Source: Sphagnum compactum (Eukaryota > Bryophyta > Sphagnopsida > Sphagnales). Taken from it: DNA of 64,000 nucleotides. The translations under genes were made by a program, and so were the position numbers. The DNA is taken from NCBI GenBank assembly GCA_965153455.1, contig OZ234499.1:17666271-17730270 (forward strand). Reading direction: 5' to 3'. The notes under the pieces are model-generated. The model was not told the DNA's origin. It searched no databases and saw nothing but the letters and a program-made list of their open reading frames with translations. Each line of letters starts with the position of its first letter. The stretch's first letter is position 1. Shown here piece by piece: positions 35,901 through 47,250 of the stretch.

Positions 35901-37038
35901 AAATTCAGCAAATGGCAAAAATTCACAAAAAAAACATTGATTTGCATTGGGTTTTTTTTTTGGTGTCGTCACAATGCGAAAATTCACCCCCCAAAATAAA
36001 AACACATAAGTATAAGATTGAAATATATAAGTATAAGGAACCCTCCAAATACAATAATTTCTCCCAGAAAATACAAGAAGCCCATGACAAAGCATACCTC
36101 ATCAATGACCACCATGCTTGCCTCTGGCCAACTCCCTTGTGCAACAGACTGCAGATTGCCCTGAAACTCGTTTTCAAGCTTTCATTGCATGGTACCATTG
36201 CTCCCCACCTTCCATTCTCCTTTGTGAATGTGGATGTGGCCATTCCACAATCCTGCAACAGATCACAGCAGCAGCAGCAGCAGAAATTAGAGATGTGATC
36301 CAAAGGACTGCAGAGAATCCAGATTTTCCTACACTTATACTGCAAATTTGACTGCTGAGATATAGTCGGTTCAAGCAGCTCTTATATAAAGGAATATATG
36401 GTTTATGTCTTGTCCAGTGCCCACCACAAAGAAAAGAGAACATACCTTGCACCCCAGATCCAGCAATGAAATCTCAGGAAAGGAAAAGCAAGAAATCATC
36501 ATGGATGATGGAAAATCCTAGTAGAGTAAAGGTTGCATAAATTTCTCTTTAATTGCCATTTAAGATCCATGTACACAGCTGCCCTGGAACATAACAAAGG
36601 GCTGGGTGCTCCAAGGTCCAGTGTGAAATTCCAATCTCTACGAATTTAAACCCAAACTCTGTAACTAAAAAGTGAACAGTTATCTCAGGACAATGGAGAG
36701 AACAAGGTGTCCATCTTCATTGGATACAAGACATGATGGAGTATGTTCTTGCCTACTCCTTTGAGATCGTAGAGTTTTTCCTATTGTTCAACAATGCACA
36801 TGCTACAAGTTTAATATGAAATTGATTCAAGTAACAGTCTAACATGCCACATTCAGATTTCATTTCTGAGATGCAGACATTCTCAGACAGATTGTGCTTG
36901 GTGCTCACTTCTCCTCTGCAATCCACAAGCAGCGAATCACAGTTACTCTCAGATTCATAAGTCAGCTGACATTTGGGCAGAAATGATAGCTTCAAGTCAG
37001 TTCCATACAACAGGTAATTTACAGTAGTGAAGTTAAAT
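35901..37038. other. Region downstream of glutamine synthetase; GC-richer block at 36.06-36.5 kb without clear gene
   Basis: The 3' UTR of the minus-strand GS gene should begin at 37038. A patch with a short (CAG)n run near 36266-36284 has frames on both strands, none with a recognised domain; a non-coding transcript or a decayed gene are possible. Confidence 0.35.
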
Positions 37039-40000
37039 CTATGCATCAGATATAATAGATGCTAATCTCCAACCCATACAACATATGCAATCTTCTATCA
37101 ACAAAGAGCTTAGTTCTTGACCTGGCTTCCATACAAGTGTTGTGTAGGCAAGCATGCCACACACTTCATATGGGTCCATGTTTGATGATGGTCGACGATC
37201 TTCAAGGTAACCTGCCATGAACCACATTTCCCAACCCCATTCAGTTTTTGGTCACACCAGTGTCTCTCAAATGCTTTGACAAATTACTTTTGAATTTGGA
37301 AGGAAGCAAACAGCACAGTCTAGTGAATTTAGGCAAAAGAGTCTGTGAAGGTTGGATTCCCAAACATAGAGCAAAATTGTCTACCGACAGAAATAATTGC
37401 TTTGCCATTCAAAGATTTGTTTTTACAGACTAAGATGTTCACCTTTTCCTTCCTTCTCTGTATCACCACCAACACGGATCGAAACGCCACGGTTGCCAAC
37501 ACCCTGCATTGATTGTAATTTCCAAGCAGATACCAGATCAAAATGCAGAGGACCTTACTTCAACAGGATCTATCTAAAACATCCTACACATGCCAAGTAC
37601 ACTGCCAGAGGTATTGTCAATTGTCAACACATAATTGAGGCCAGCAGGCCTGAAGATCTATATCCAACGACATTGCAAACAAAGTAAACTTATACCCAAG
37701 AGAAGATGTTCATGTCAGCTGTCTCATGTTGGCCAGTCATGCGCTTTTCATTGCCTGTTCCATAGTGGGCCATGTGCTCCTTATGCCTCAAACCGAGTTT
37801 CTCAATGGCCTCCTTAATAAGTTCATATCCACCCTCTGCACGCATGCTCTTAGAGCTGTCACACAAGCAGGCACCTGTTTCTGTCAGAAGTTCAGGTACA
37901 TGTGGAGCATGTCATCTGAACATTGTGTAGGGAAAACCCTACATCCAATGCTCAGCTGTCTGTCACATCACAAGAACAAAATCACAGTCTAAATGCTTCA
38001 ATTTTACAACCATTCTCTCTGCGTAACTGGGTGACCAACAAGCACTGACCTGTAATTTGCATGGCAACCAGCACCATTCCAGTCACCCTGTTTCAAATTT
38101 TACCACAGAAATGAGCAGTGTCAGACACTTTCTAAACCAAAATTAAACAAAAAGAAGTAGATATCAATCTGACATGGTTCAGTAGGAGGGAATTTTGTGA
38201 TCTTACATCAACAGGCTTAGGGTCCAATGAAAGTACCACCCCTGCAATTTCTGTAATTCTCTGTAATTTTACCAACGAACAGCAGGTCACAAAGTCATAA
38301 ACAAACAACCAGAATGTTCAGTAGGCTTGGATTTCTAGGAACAACAACAGGAGAAAACTTAAACAATCAAATATGAGCACTTTCTATACATCAATAGTCT
38401 TATACTTCCCACCACAGTACTGAATGGAATACCAGAAACTTCATGAAGTTGTTCACATATATATACCTCTAGGATGTAGCGAGCGGCCCACAGCTGGTCT
38501 GCTGCCGAAATTCCTACTGCAGGTCCTATTTGGAACTCCCACTGTTGCAAAGAGAAATAGACAACCAATGTAAACTGCCATTCTTATTCGGAAAGTCCTA
38601 TAAGTGAGCCACAAATAAGGTTGCTTCATCATATTACACATGTGCACATGTTCACTGACTTTCACACACAGACCAATTCTCTATTCTTTACATCTTCTAA
38701 AAAATCTTCTTTGCCTGTAAAATATAGAGGAGTAGGGTGAATTGCTCTGAAGATTATTTAATACAGATTGCTAAAATATTTTGTGATTCAAATGAATGAC
38801 CTCAATAGGTTGTGAAATAGTTTATACCTGGCCAGGCATAACTTCAGCATTGACGCCACTGATTTGAATGCCAGCATAGAGACAAGCTTTGTAATGAGCA
38901 TTCACAATGTCACGGCCCCAAGCTTTGTCAGCTCCAGTTCCACAATAATAAGGTCCCTGCTCCACAAATTTGAATCCATAGAAGTGAGGCATAATTCACT
39001 CCTCACTGCTAATCCTTATGCCTGGAAACCAAAGGCCATATAGTGTCCCACAATGAATTTAAATCTGCCTCTGGTAAAACTTGGACTCATTTGTCAGTTC
39101 CAAAAAAGGCAAGAATCAATTTAGCTCAGCATATGCAGAGAGAGTTTGTTACCCACAGGAACACAGTTGACACAAATGATATTCCTTGGTCTTCAAGCAA
39201 AAAGAGTATGGATTGCAGAGTCAAAAGAACAGCTGCGGGGATGACTGCACTAGATTTTGCATGAGCAAGACTATACAATCACTGAAACAGTGTGCAGTAG
39301 CTTCACCTGAGCTCCAGGGTAACCTCCCTTGGGCCAACCAAGAGGCCATTTAATGTCTTTCTGTAGCAAGGTATATTCTTGTTCGAGACCAAACCTGCAT
39401 AGTAAAGGCATACAATATTTTCATCAGGATTGACCTGATTGAAACATGTACTCCAGGCACATCTTACAAGAAACAGGAAAACTCCTCTCAATTGTCAATC
39501 TTCCACCCCAGTTGACATCATTTGATTCTTTCATGTAATTTAGGAATTATTATACCAGGTTTGCTCCTCAGCAACTTCCTTCTTGGCAAAGATCTCAGCA
39601 GCAGCAGCTCTCTTGTTGGATGGTATAGCATCACCCTGAGGAGTATATGCATCACAGATGACCTACACCACCCCATGGCCCAAGAGAAGTGAATTCCACA
39701 CCCCCCCCACACACACCAAAGGGCCCTTGAGCACACCTGTAGTGCAAAATTCCCCCAAGCCCAAAAACAGGATTTGTGAGAGCAGTGTCCAAGACATACC
39801 AGGATGTTGTGTCCTCTGCGGAAGGGATCTTTGTAAATGGCCTGGGGACTGTACAACCACCAACCCAACAGACACTGTGTTTAGGGCAATCATCAGAACG
39901 ATGCAAAGCTGTAAAAGATCATGGAAGGAATCTCATGACGTTCGTGCTTCGTGTAATATCTCTTCCTAGATGGATGCCAAAGACACAGGGGAGAGAGTCT

Positions 40001-41005
40001 GAAAAATAATTACTATAGAATCACTTCACTATCTGCTCCTGATGCTTGGTTGGTACTGGAGCCATCGTAGTTCCACTTTGGGAGCTTTTTGACATCAGTC
40101 ACAGGTCCGGGTAGTGTCTGCATAAATACATACACATTCGTGAATTTTATTTTATTTTCAACAAGATGTTCTGATGCATGAAATTAGGTCTAGACGTGCA
40201 TCAGACGGCTTCAAGACCGATCAGAAGTTCACATGAGAGCTGTTGAATTGAGTAATTCGAGTCCCACGATGCAAGCAATCATGTACATTTTCGAGGAATG
40301 TACAAATAGTCGAGAGACGTACCCTGGCTTTGCTGCGAAGATCCGTGCCTGATCCTCCAATCCTGCCGATCAAATCCAGCAGAAGCGCACTTGTTTAAAT
40401 GCACAACAAGAGCAAATAGTACCTAGAAGCCAATACTTACAAATGCTTGTTCAAACTCTACACCCTTATTACAGCAGCAGATTCTGAGCTCCCTTGCTCC
40501 AAGTTTTTGTATGTTCGATTTATTTTTTTTCAACGTCGAAAATTCAAGTTAAGACGTTGAACAAGACATCTCCAGTACTAGCTCACTTCATTAGCAAGCT
40601 CTCGCAATGCTGCTCAAGATGGTCAAAAAACAGGAACCAGAACACAAACCGAAAAAGACACAAAGAAGAGCTAAAAGACGTGACCGCACCTGAAATCTCA
40701 ATCTTAAACCACAGTGAAGCTAGTTGGAACTATCTGAGCTTCTTCCAAAACTATCTCTCTCTTATTAACCAACGCAAAATTTATATTATCGCCACTAGAG
40801 AGAACAATTCTTCTTTAATCCATTCGATTCGCTCTGTTTATCGAAATGAGAAGTGCAGCTGAATAATATGGAAGAATTCCGGAAGAAACGAAGCAATAGT
40901 TTCTTATCCCGAGGACGAAGGATTGACGCAAACGTACCAGATGTACTCGGCAATTATTGTCTTCTCATCGAGTGAGAGTTCAAGCAACTCGGTCAAAGTC
41001 GACAT
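37039..41005 (-). CDS. Glutamine synthetase, cytosolic type (GS1), 13 exons
   Basis: Role: ATP-dependent condensation of ammonium with glutamate, the entry step of nitrogen assimilation. Coding exons: 40938-41005, 40323-40362, 40014-40117, 39800-39848, 39556-39662, 39307-39394, 38828-38956, 38467-38541, 38207-38260, 38050-38087, 37696-37855, 37443-37503, 37039-37211. All twelve introns are GT-AG and phases join without error; product 381 residues. Seen: EYIWIGGSG at about 21-28, [11 protein letters not shown] (beta-grasp domain), GLEQEYTLL with Glu127/Glu129, PGQWEFQ with Glu197, [10 protein letters not shown] with His247, NRGVSIRV at 308-315 and [12 protein letters not shown] at 328-339, the metal-, ATP- and glutamate-binding elements of family GSII. 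Start MSTLTELL has no transit peptide, hence cytosolic. Odd: about 25 residues follow the usual end at 'TTLVWKP'. Confidence 0.97.
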
Positions 41006-41169
41006 GGCTGCTGCAAGAAACACCGCACGAGAATTGATCCAGACAATCCGAAATCAGTTCAATGCAGAGAAATTTAAAATCTGCAGAGAGAAGAAAACTA
41101 TCTGTCTCGCTTGCTCGCTCGCCGGGGCACTCGATCGTTGCATAGAACGCAGAATCGCAACACAGGCAA

Positions 41170-41215
41170 GATGGAGAAGACGACGACAAAACACTGCACA
41201 CATATATTTACTGCA
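41170..41215 (-). promoter_or_regulatory. Candidate TATA box of the glutamine synthetase gene
   Basis: On the minus strand TAAATATATG lies at 41202-41210, about 200 bases upstream of the start codon. With usual plant spacing transcription would start near 41170, giving a 5' leader of about 165 bases. Inferred from position and sequence only. Confidence 0.5.
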
Positions 41216-41304
41216 GAGCGCCACCAATTTACTATTTGCTATTTACCCCTTGGTTCTTCTCTTACTTACCAGGCTACCCCTCCATCAATATTTTAGGATT
41301 TTTT

Positions 41305-41420
41305 AATTTGTAGCCCAAAGTGGCGATCATCCATAGGAAGATTTGGCCAAATCTGGCTATAATCCAGAAGTAAAGTACAAATCTATAATCATCCCTAGAT
41401 ATTTTTGGCTAGACACTGAA
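41305..41420. repeat. Dispersed repeat, best-preserved 'TTTGGCCAAATCTGGCTA' copy
   Basis: Begins 'GTAGCCCAAAGTGGCGATC', then 'ATCCATAGGAAGATTTGGCC', 'AAATCTGGCTATAA', 'CCAGAAGTAAAGTACAAATC' and 'CTAGATATTTTTGGCTAG'. It sits immediately upstream of the GS promoter. Related copies: 5.8 kb and 35.1-35.8 kb. Confidence 0.6.
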
Positions 41421-41789
41421 AACCAAATATATAAATATGGAGATTAAAAATTCTTCCCCTCATTTCTGGCGACTGAAAAATTCCAAAATTATTTCATTTT
41501 CGAATTTTAATTTTTAATTTCTCTTTTTGGAGAAAACTTTCGCCAGTGAAAGAATGGCTGCTACCACTAAGTTACTTTCACTCCCCCCCCAGGGTAATTT
41601 CGTTTCTCCGCATCCACACCGGAAATGAGCTTCCCGTTGGCTTGGAGCGTTGCCGAATGCATCAGCGCCGCGTGGCACATAACCCGCATCTTCCAGACAC
41701 TTGGCAAGGGTAAGAAAAAGAAAAACAGTCGGGGTTAAAGCGATCGTGGAAAAAAAAGGAAATATGTGTACAAATTACTAGAAAGGCGG

Positions 41790-42400
41790 TTCTCGGTTTT
41801 TTTAACCCTGGTCGCGGCAACAGGAACGCACCCGGAGGTTATCAGGCGGATCGTTGGTCTCATAACCACAGTTCTAGAAATAGGGCAGAAACCTGTAACC
41901 TCCGGGTCTTGGTCTGTTCTTAATGAGAATCGTCGGTTCTTGAGGTTTCGAAGGAACCGGCATCATTTGATTCTGAAATAGTAAAAAAGCTGGAACAGAC
42001 GGATACTAGAAAATCAAATACCCGCTCAGAAGCGGGTTTTAGGGTGGTTCTTTGATTTTCCAAAGAACGGCCCATTTTGGGCATTTGAAAATCCGTTGAT
42101 TTTGATTACCGTTCTGGGTATTTCGAAATCCTCAAAGAACTGCTGATTCTTTGCTGGGTCGGGGGCGGAGTGGGTCTTTCAAATTTTTGCCTCCACCGGT
42201 TATATTCCTGTATACCCAGTCTGACCTCCGGCAGTGGGTTTGTCCAGAATCAGAGAACCACCCCACACGAGTCTCTTACTGTCAGAAAAAGACGACAAGC
42301 CGGTTGTCAGAAAAGTCAATACCCTGTGACTCCCATGAAGTGAAGAACCACGGGGAACTCAGGGACCGGAACTAGATAACAAGGTTGGAACCGGGTATCA
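41790..42400. repeat. GC-rich dispersed repeat with GGTTCTT / AAGAACC words
   Basis: Contains many copies of 'GGTTCTT', 'AAGAACC' and 'GGAACCGG' on both strands, so it can fold on itself. Diverged, AT-richer relatives appear at 32.5-32.8 kb, 51.0-51.25 kb (other strand) and possibly 13.4 kb and 58.8 kb. No ORF with a domain; probably a non-autonomous element whose older copies lost CpG sites. Confidence 0.45.
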
Positions 42401-42484
42401 AGCAAATGGTTTTTTGAAAGGCTGCACGCCAGTCCAACACAGTGTGATGAGGCGCTTGGAAAGGAAACTTGGTAGCACCAGGAG

Positions 42485-42562
42485 TTTTAATACCACCAAG
42501 GCACTTGGCAAAATCGAGGTGGGATCAAAGTCGTTTTGCCAAGTGCCTTGCCGGTATTAAAA
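42485..42562. ncRNA. Near-perfect 29-bp hairpin, candidate small-RNA precursor or foldback element
   Basis: 42485-42513 pairs with 42534-42562 over 29 bases with two mismatches, and the loop is 20 bases. The inner part of each arm is AAGGCACTTGGCAAAA and its complement. Size and pairing fit a short plant MIRNA foldback, but no known miRNA is recognised and a small MITE is an equal alternative. Confidence 0.5.
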
Positions 42563-42884
42563 ATAGATAGAACAGCTGGGTATTTTGGCAGGAGCAAAGT
42601 GTCAAAACCCTGATGTGCATGGGGTTTTTTTTTCTCAGCCTTTGATGTTATGCAACATGTCCATGGATTCAAAGTTCCAGCATTGTGGGTTGAAAGTTGA
42701 GACTTGAGACCAATGTTGCTGATTCTTCCATTTTGTTAGAGGCGATCTTCCACTTTTGAATGATGAAATCCTGCAAAACTCTCCATAAAAAGAAAAGCAC
42801 CCAAGAAAGGGAGAGAAAAATAAACAAACGGGAAGGACTAAAGTCCAGGCAAGCAAATATCCCAAAGGCAAGGGAACCACTACT

Positions 42885-43247
42885 AAGTATCAAAACCTTC
42901 ACCAATCGCATGAAGCATATGGCCTAAAGAAAGGGGAAGTAAGCCCCATAAAACTCCAAGCCTAAGAGAGCACTTCCCTGCAGCAACAGCCCAAAGCTAA
43001 GAGAACCACTAAGTATCAAAACCTTCACCACTCGCATGAAGCATATCGTCTAAAGAAAGGGAAAGTAAGCCCCCATAAAACTCCAAGCCTAAGAGAGCAC
43101 TTCCCTGCAGCAACAGCCCAAAGCTAAGAGAACCACTAAGTATCAAAACCTTCACCACTCGCATGAAGCATATCGTCTAAAGAAAGGGAAAGTAAGCCCC
43201 CATAAAACTCCAAGCCTAGAAGAACACTTCCCTGCAGCAACAGCCCG
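42885..43247. repeat. Tandem repeat, 126-127-bp unit, nearly three copies
   Basis: Units begin AAGTATCAAAACCTTCACCA at 42885, 43011 and 43138; each contains 'TCGCATGAAGCATAT', 'CTAAAGAAAGG', 'AAACTCCAAGCCTA' and 'CTTCCCTGCAGCAACAGCCC'. Copies 2 and 3 are almost identical, so the array is recent. Confidence 0.95.
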
Positions 43248-45570
43248 CATCAAGATGGAGTAGTTGCAAGAACTGAAAACCCTCTTGTTTTCTAAGAGGA
43301 ACCTTTACAAAGAATAATTGACCCTCCAAATACATTAGGGAAATTTCTCCAAGTGGTGCAACACCCAAGGAGTGGGGAGTTTTGGAAAGTAAGCACTCAG
43401 CTGAGGCAAAGTCAAGGAGCACTTACTTTTGGAACTCCTCCACTCCAAGGGCTACCAAGTGTAAAAAGTGATGTGAATATTTTATTTTTCATAACATGTT
43501 TCAATGGGTATTTGGTGGGTATCATGAAAAAAAAGGATGAGAGGTGTTTTGAAAAATGAAACGCCCACAAGTGCGGGTGTCTTGTTTTCCAAAATGTCTC
43601 ATGGGATTTTACACTCTATAAGTGTACCCTTGAATTGAGTAAAATATATATTGGAGGTTTTTACACTTAGTATTGAGCACAATCCAGTGTGGGAGGGGCA
43701 TATGTTCTGTAATGTGCTCTTTGATTACAAAGGAAAAATTGGCTCAAGTTTTAAAGAAGTGTGCAGTTTTTAAGATCCCATTTGAAGTCCAAAACTAACT
43801 TGCACCCTAGGCCAAATATCAAACTTGGGATGGGTTAGTTCACATTATTAATGTATTAAACAGTTATCAACCAAGGGTACAAGTCTTGCTTGCTCTTTGC
43901 AAGTTATTGCAAAAGTGCAAGCCCCATAAATGATTCTTTTTTTGGGTAAAGATCCACACAAATTCAAAAAAGAAAATTCCTTAAAAAATACTTAATCACC
44001 AAAAAGATTTAATACAAAAAATAACAAGCATTTTCTAACTTTTTAAAAAACATCCCAAAGAAGATATCACAAGGTCTTATCCAATTGGAACCATGGTTAG
44101 TACCAGTTTTGGGTGGTTTTTTTCTTTTACGAAGACTAAATGGAGGTCTCCCAGGCACAAAGAGGTGGAGTCTTCAGGGGATGTCCACCCCACAATGCAA
44201 TTTAAGATATCACAAAATTTTTTGAAGCTCAACAAATGAAGTCAAAAAAGCTTCTGTGTGAGCACCAAGCCCTAAGCAGTTGCAATCTGTTCAGAATTTG
44301 TCTTGCTCTTAAAATTGCTTCTTGTTGCATTTTGCAGACTGGACAAGGGGACCGTGTTTTTGGTTTGGAAGCAGATGCAAGCAATGTCTCTTTTGAGTCC
44401 GTCAAGTGTTGGCAGTTGGGACATGGCCTGATCTATTTTGAGTTTTCATCCTTGTGTACAGCTTATTCACAAAACCTATGAATTCTCCAATTTAGACAAG
44501 CTACTTGAAATACATGCTTGGGAATTAGGAGGAGCTCGCATATTATTTGTGGGAATAACATCATACTTGAATCAGAGAAGTGAAAAGGATAAATTTAAAC
44601 CTAACGCATTAGGCTTGTCTGCAAGCAAATTGCTGACTTCTCTGCACATGAGTTTTCTTCATATTATCAGAGCAGCTTTCATGTGATGTGGTACCAAGCA
44701 TTAAAACAATAAATCCTTTCTTCAAAACTGAAAATCGATTGGTGATTTTATTAGTAGTTATAGTCTCAAATGTGTTTGGACCATAGAAGTAGTTACCCGC
44801 TTGCTTCTGCCCAAACTGCATCTGTTGCACTGACCTATCATCGAGTACACTGCTTGTAACATTCCAAAGGACTTATAGAGCACAAGTTCTGTGAAATACC
44901 CCAGTCTCTTCAAGGACATGGGTTTTCTAACATGTCATTGATTGACCCTCTGATTCTAATCATGTTGAGTGGAGGGCAAAAACAAAAGTGCAGCATCACA
45001 CTTTCACTTGCCACAACATATGTATCAAATTATATTAAGCTTACATAATTTCACAAAACTCTGCTGCAATGCAAGCTCAGGCACTAAAATGAAAACTTTG
45101 ACACTCCTGAGACATCCATATTCGATGAGCTTGTGAGAAGAGAGCAATTCCAAGTGGGGTTTCCTGCAAAACAGTATTAAACAGGTCAGTCTTATCCATC
45201 CCTTCCAGTCAGCTGTAGCAGAAGGGAAGATATATGTATTAAAGAGAAGTACTGGCGGTCAGCTACTATGGCTAAATTAGATGACTTTTTTTTTTCCCAG
45301 GGAACTATGCATAGTACATGATTGTTGGGGTTATGAACTATTAAGTTTTGATGTGATCTTGTGTAAAAATCAGTTGATCAGAGCAAAAATCAGTTTCCAA
45401 TGTTTACATATGATCAGTGAACAGTACTATAATATGTAAACATTGAAAAAATACATATGTATATGCATGAACTTATTGAATTGTTGAGCTATAAAATGGT
45501 GCGAGCTCAGAAGAAATTACCCACCTGGTGAAAGTTCCCAGATATGTGCGATTTTTCAACTTCGATTGGA
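43248..45570. other. Intergenic DNA, no gene recognised
   Basis: Frames at 44236-44686 (+) lack domains and overlap in different frames. AT-rich spacer elsewhere. Confidence 0.35.
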
Positions 45571-45577
45571 TGGAATT

Positions 45578-46115
45578 TGTGGCTGAGGTTCGTTGCAGTT
45601 AGAAGGCTGCCCATGACAGGGGAAGCTTGGATTAAGCTGCGTATGAGTATTTTCGGCTGCTGGACGGGAACTTGTCGCTGAGGTCAGCTGCAGTCAGCAA
45701 GATGCCTAGGGCCGCCACGTTAGGACAGGCGATGAGATTGGCGATGAGATTAAATGGTACATGAGCGTTTTTCTCGGGGCCTAGAGCCACATGTTATATC
45801 GCAAAGCCTATGCAGCGGGAGCACATGATCATGCAGCGTACTCTATGAACAGCATATTGGAATGCATATGCATATGTAAAAGTTCCAACAATTTTACATA
45901 TGCATCCCAATGAATTCAATATGCATGCCAATGTGCTCTTCATAGAGTACGTTGCATGGTTCCGTGCTACCTGCATCAGTTTTGCCATATAGCATGTGAT
46001 TAGAACCGCCTAAAACGCTCACTTACCGCTTAATCCCATCCTCTACCTTCGACGTGGGTCCTTGGCGCCATGCTTACTGCAGCCGACCTTAATACCTGCC
46101 GAAAATTCTAATGGG
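45578..46115. repeat. Very long imperfect foldback (about 230-bp arms) with a tandem duplicated left flank
   Basis: The left arm (about 45647-45881) and the right arm (45892-46112) are reverse complements over most of their length, with a 10-base loop. Matching landmarks: ATTTTCGGC, CTGCAGT(C/A)AGCA, GATTAA..GGTA, TGAGCGTTTT, CACATG(T/C)TATAT, GTACTCTATGAA and GCATATGTAAAA. The right arm has a 13-base insertion near the top. The left flank (45578-45660) is a tandem copy of the outer left arm ('GCTGAGGTTCGTTGCAGTTA' against 'GCTGAGGTCAGCTGCAGTCA'). Confidence 0.85.
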
Positions 46116-46559
46116 CTGTACAAAGCTTGCTTGCTTGGACCTAGACAGCACAGCATTCATGTATGATAAACATACTAACCCCAACCAAGACAGCTCAAGA
46201 AAGCAATATGATCATGTACATATGTAAACTACGGAGAGAAAACTGAAAGCAACAGAGTTGAAAAAAAATTACCAAGCCACAGAATGTGAAGACATCCAAG
46301 TAAAAGCTGATCATGGAATGAACCCTGTCATTGTTCATGACTCATCATGAACCTTCAAAGTCCCGAAGAGAAACATGAAGCTGATCCAGGAGATTTCTGT
46401 TATCTTTCATGAGTTTACAAGTCCCAACAAACTACCTTCGATGTATCAGATATGGATCTTGAGACGACTGCTGGTTTCCATTTGCTGAAGGAAGTCAAGA
46501 TTTGTAAGGGCATTCCAACCGCCAGCAGCTATCTGAATTCAGCACCCTTGCATCCAAAC

Positions 46560-46680
46560 CAAAACCCCCCTCCGAAGTTACTTACAAAGATCAGAACAAC
46601 ACAGTGCACACATCTGGTGCAAACCAAAAACCCCCTTCTAAGGTATTTACAAAAATCAGAACAACGCAGTGCACACATCG
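46560..46680. repeat. Tandem duplication, unit about 64 bp, next to a (CTA)n microsatellite
   Basis: Two units with 'AACCAAAACCCCC(C)T', 'TTACAAA(G/A)ATCAGAACAAC' and 'CAGTGCACACATC' run 46557-46618 and 46619-46680; a CTA/ACT triplet run follows at about 46714-46741. Confidence 0.85.
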
Positions 46681-46909
46681 ATATATCGCTTGCAGATAGC
46701 ACTTACCATTGAATACTACTGCTACTACTACTACTACTACTCCATACTTGAAGACGCACGCATGCACAATGTAACCATGCGGATTGTTGCAAATGGGTTC
46801 GACGATGAAACTCTTCATATAGCTTTCGTGAAACACTTCTGGCTGCTCTCACAAGAGATGAATGGGTTCTAGCCTCATGATGTCAAGAGAGAAGGAATGC
46901 ATCATGAAT

Positions 46910-47250
46910 GGGCCCGTTGAAGGAGTACTTGGTTGATGGCCGGCCGCGCTGGATGGACGGACAACGAATTGGTTATTTATGGGTGGAGCGCGGCTACAGC
47001 GCCCTGCTTGTTTGCCTTGTCATATGCATGCGAAGAAAGAAAGGACGGACATAGACGCCCATAATGTGAAGAGCGAATGCAACATGAAGATCGTGCCGTT
47101 TAAGGGAGTACTTTGGTTGCTGGGTGGAGCGCGGCGCCAGCTGCATGGAAAGCGCCCGTTTGAGGGTACTTTGGTTGCTGGTTGGAACGCGGCGCCAGGT
47201 GCGCTTGTCATGCACGCCAAGAAAGGACGGACATCGACGTCTACGGCACA
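46910..47250. repeat. GC-rich nested repeat block
   Basis: The word 'GG(A)GTACTT(T)GGTTG.TGG' followed by a GCGCGGC-type core occurs at 46922, 47106 and 47165. The downstream piece 'TTGTCATATGCATGCGAAGA..GGACGGACAT' at 47018 recurs as 'CTTGTCATGCACGCCAAGAA..GGACGGACAT' at 47204. Strikingly GC-rich between AT-rich neighbours. Confidence 0.7.

Noticed and set aside
36118-36452. Frames around a (CAG)n run read as possible exons of a gene next to GS
   Set aside because: No domain, no consistent splice sites, and the frames on opposite strands overlap completely.
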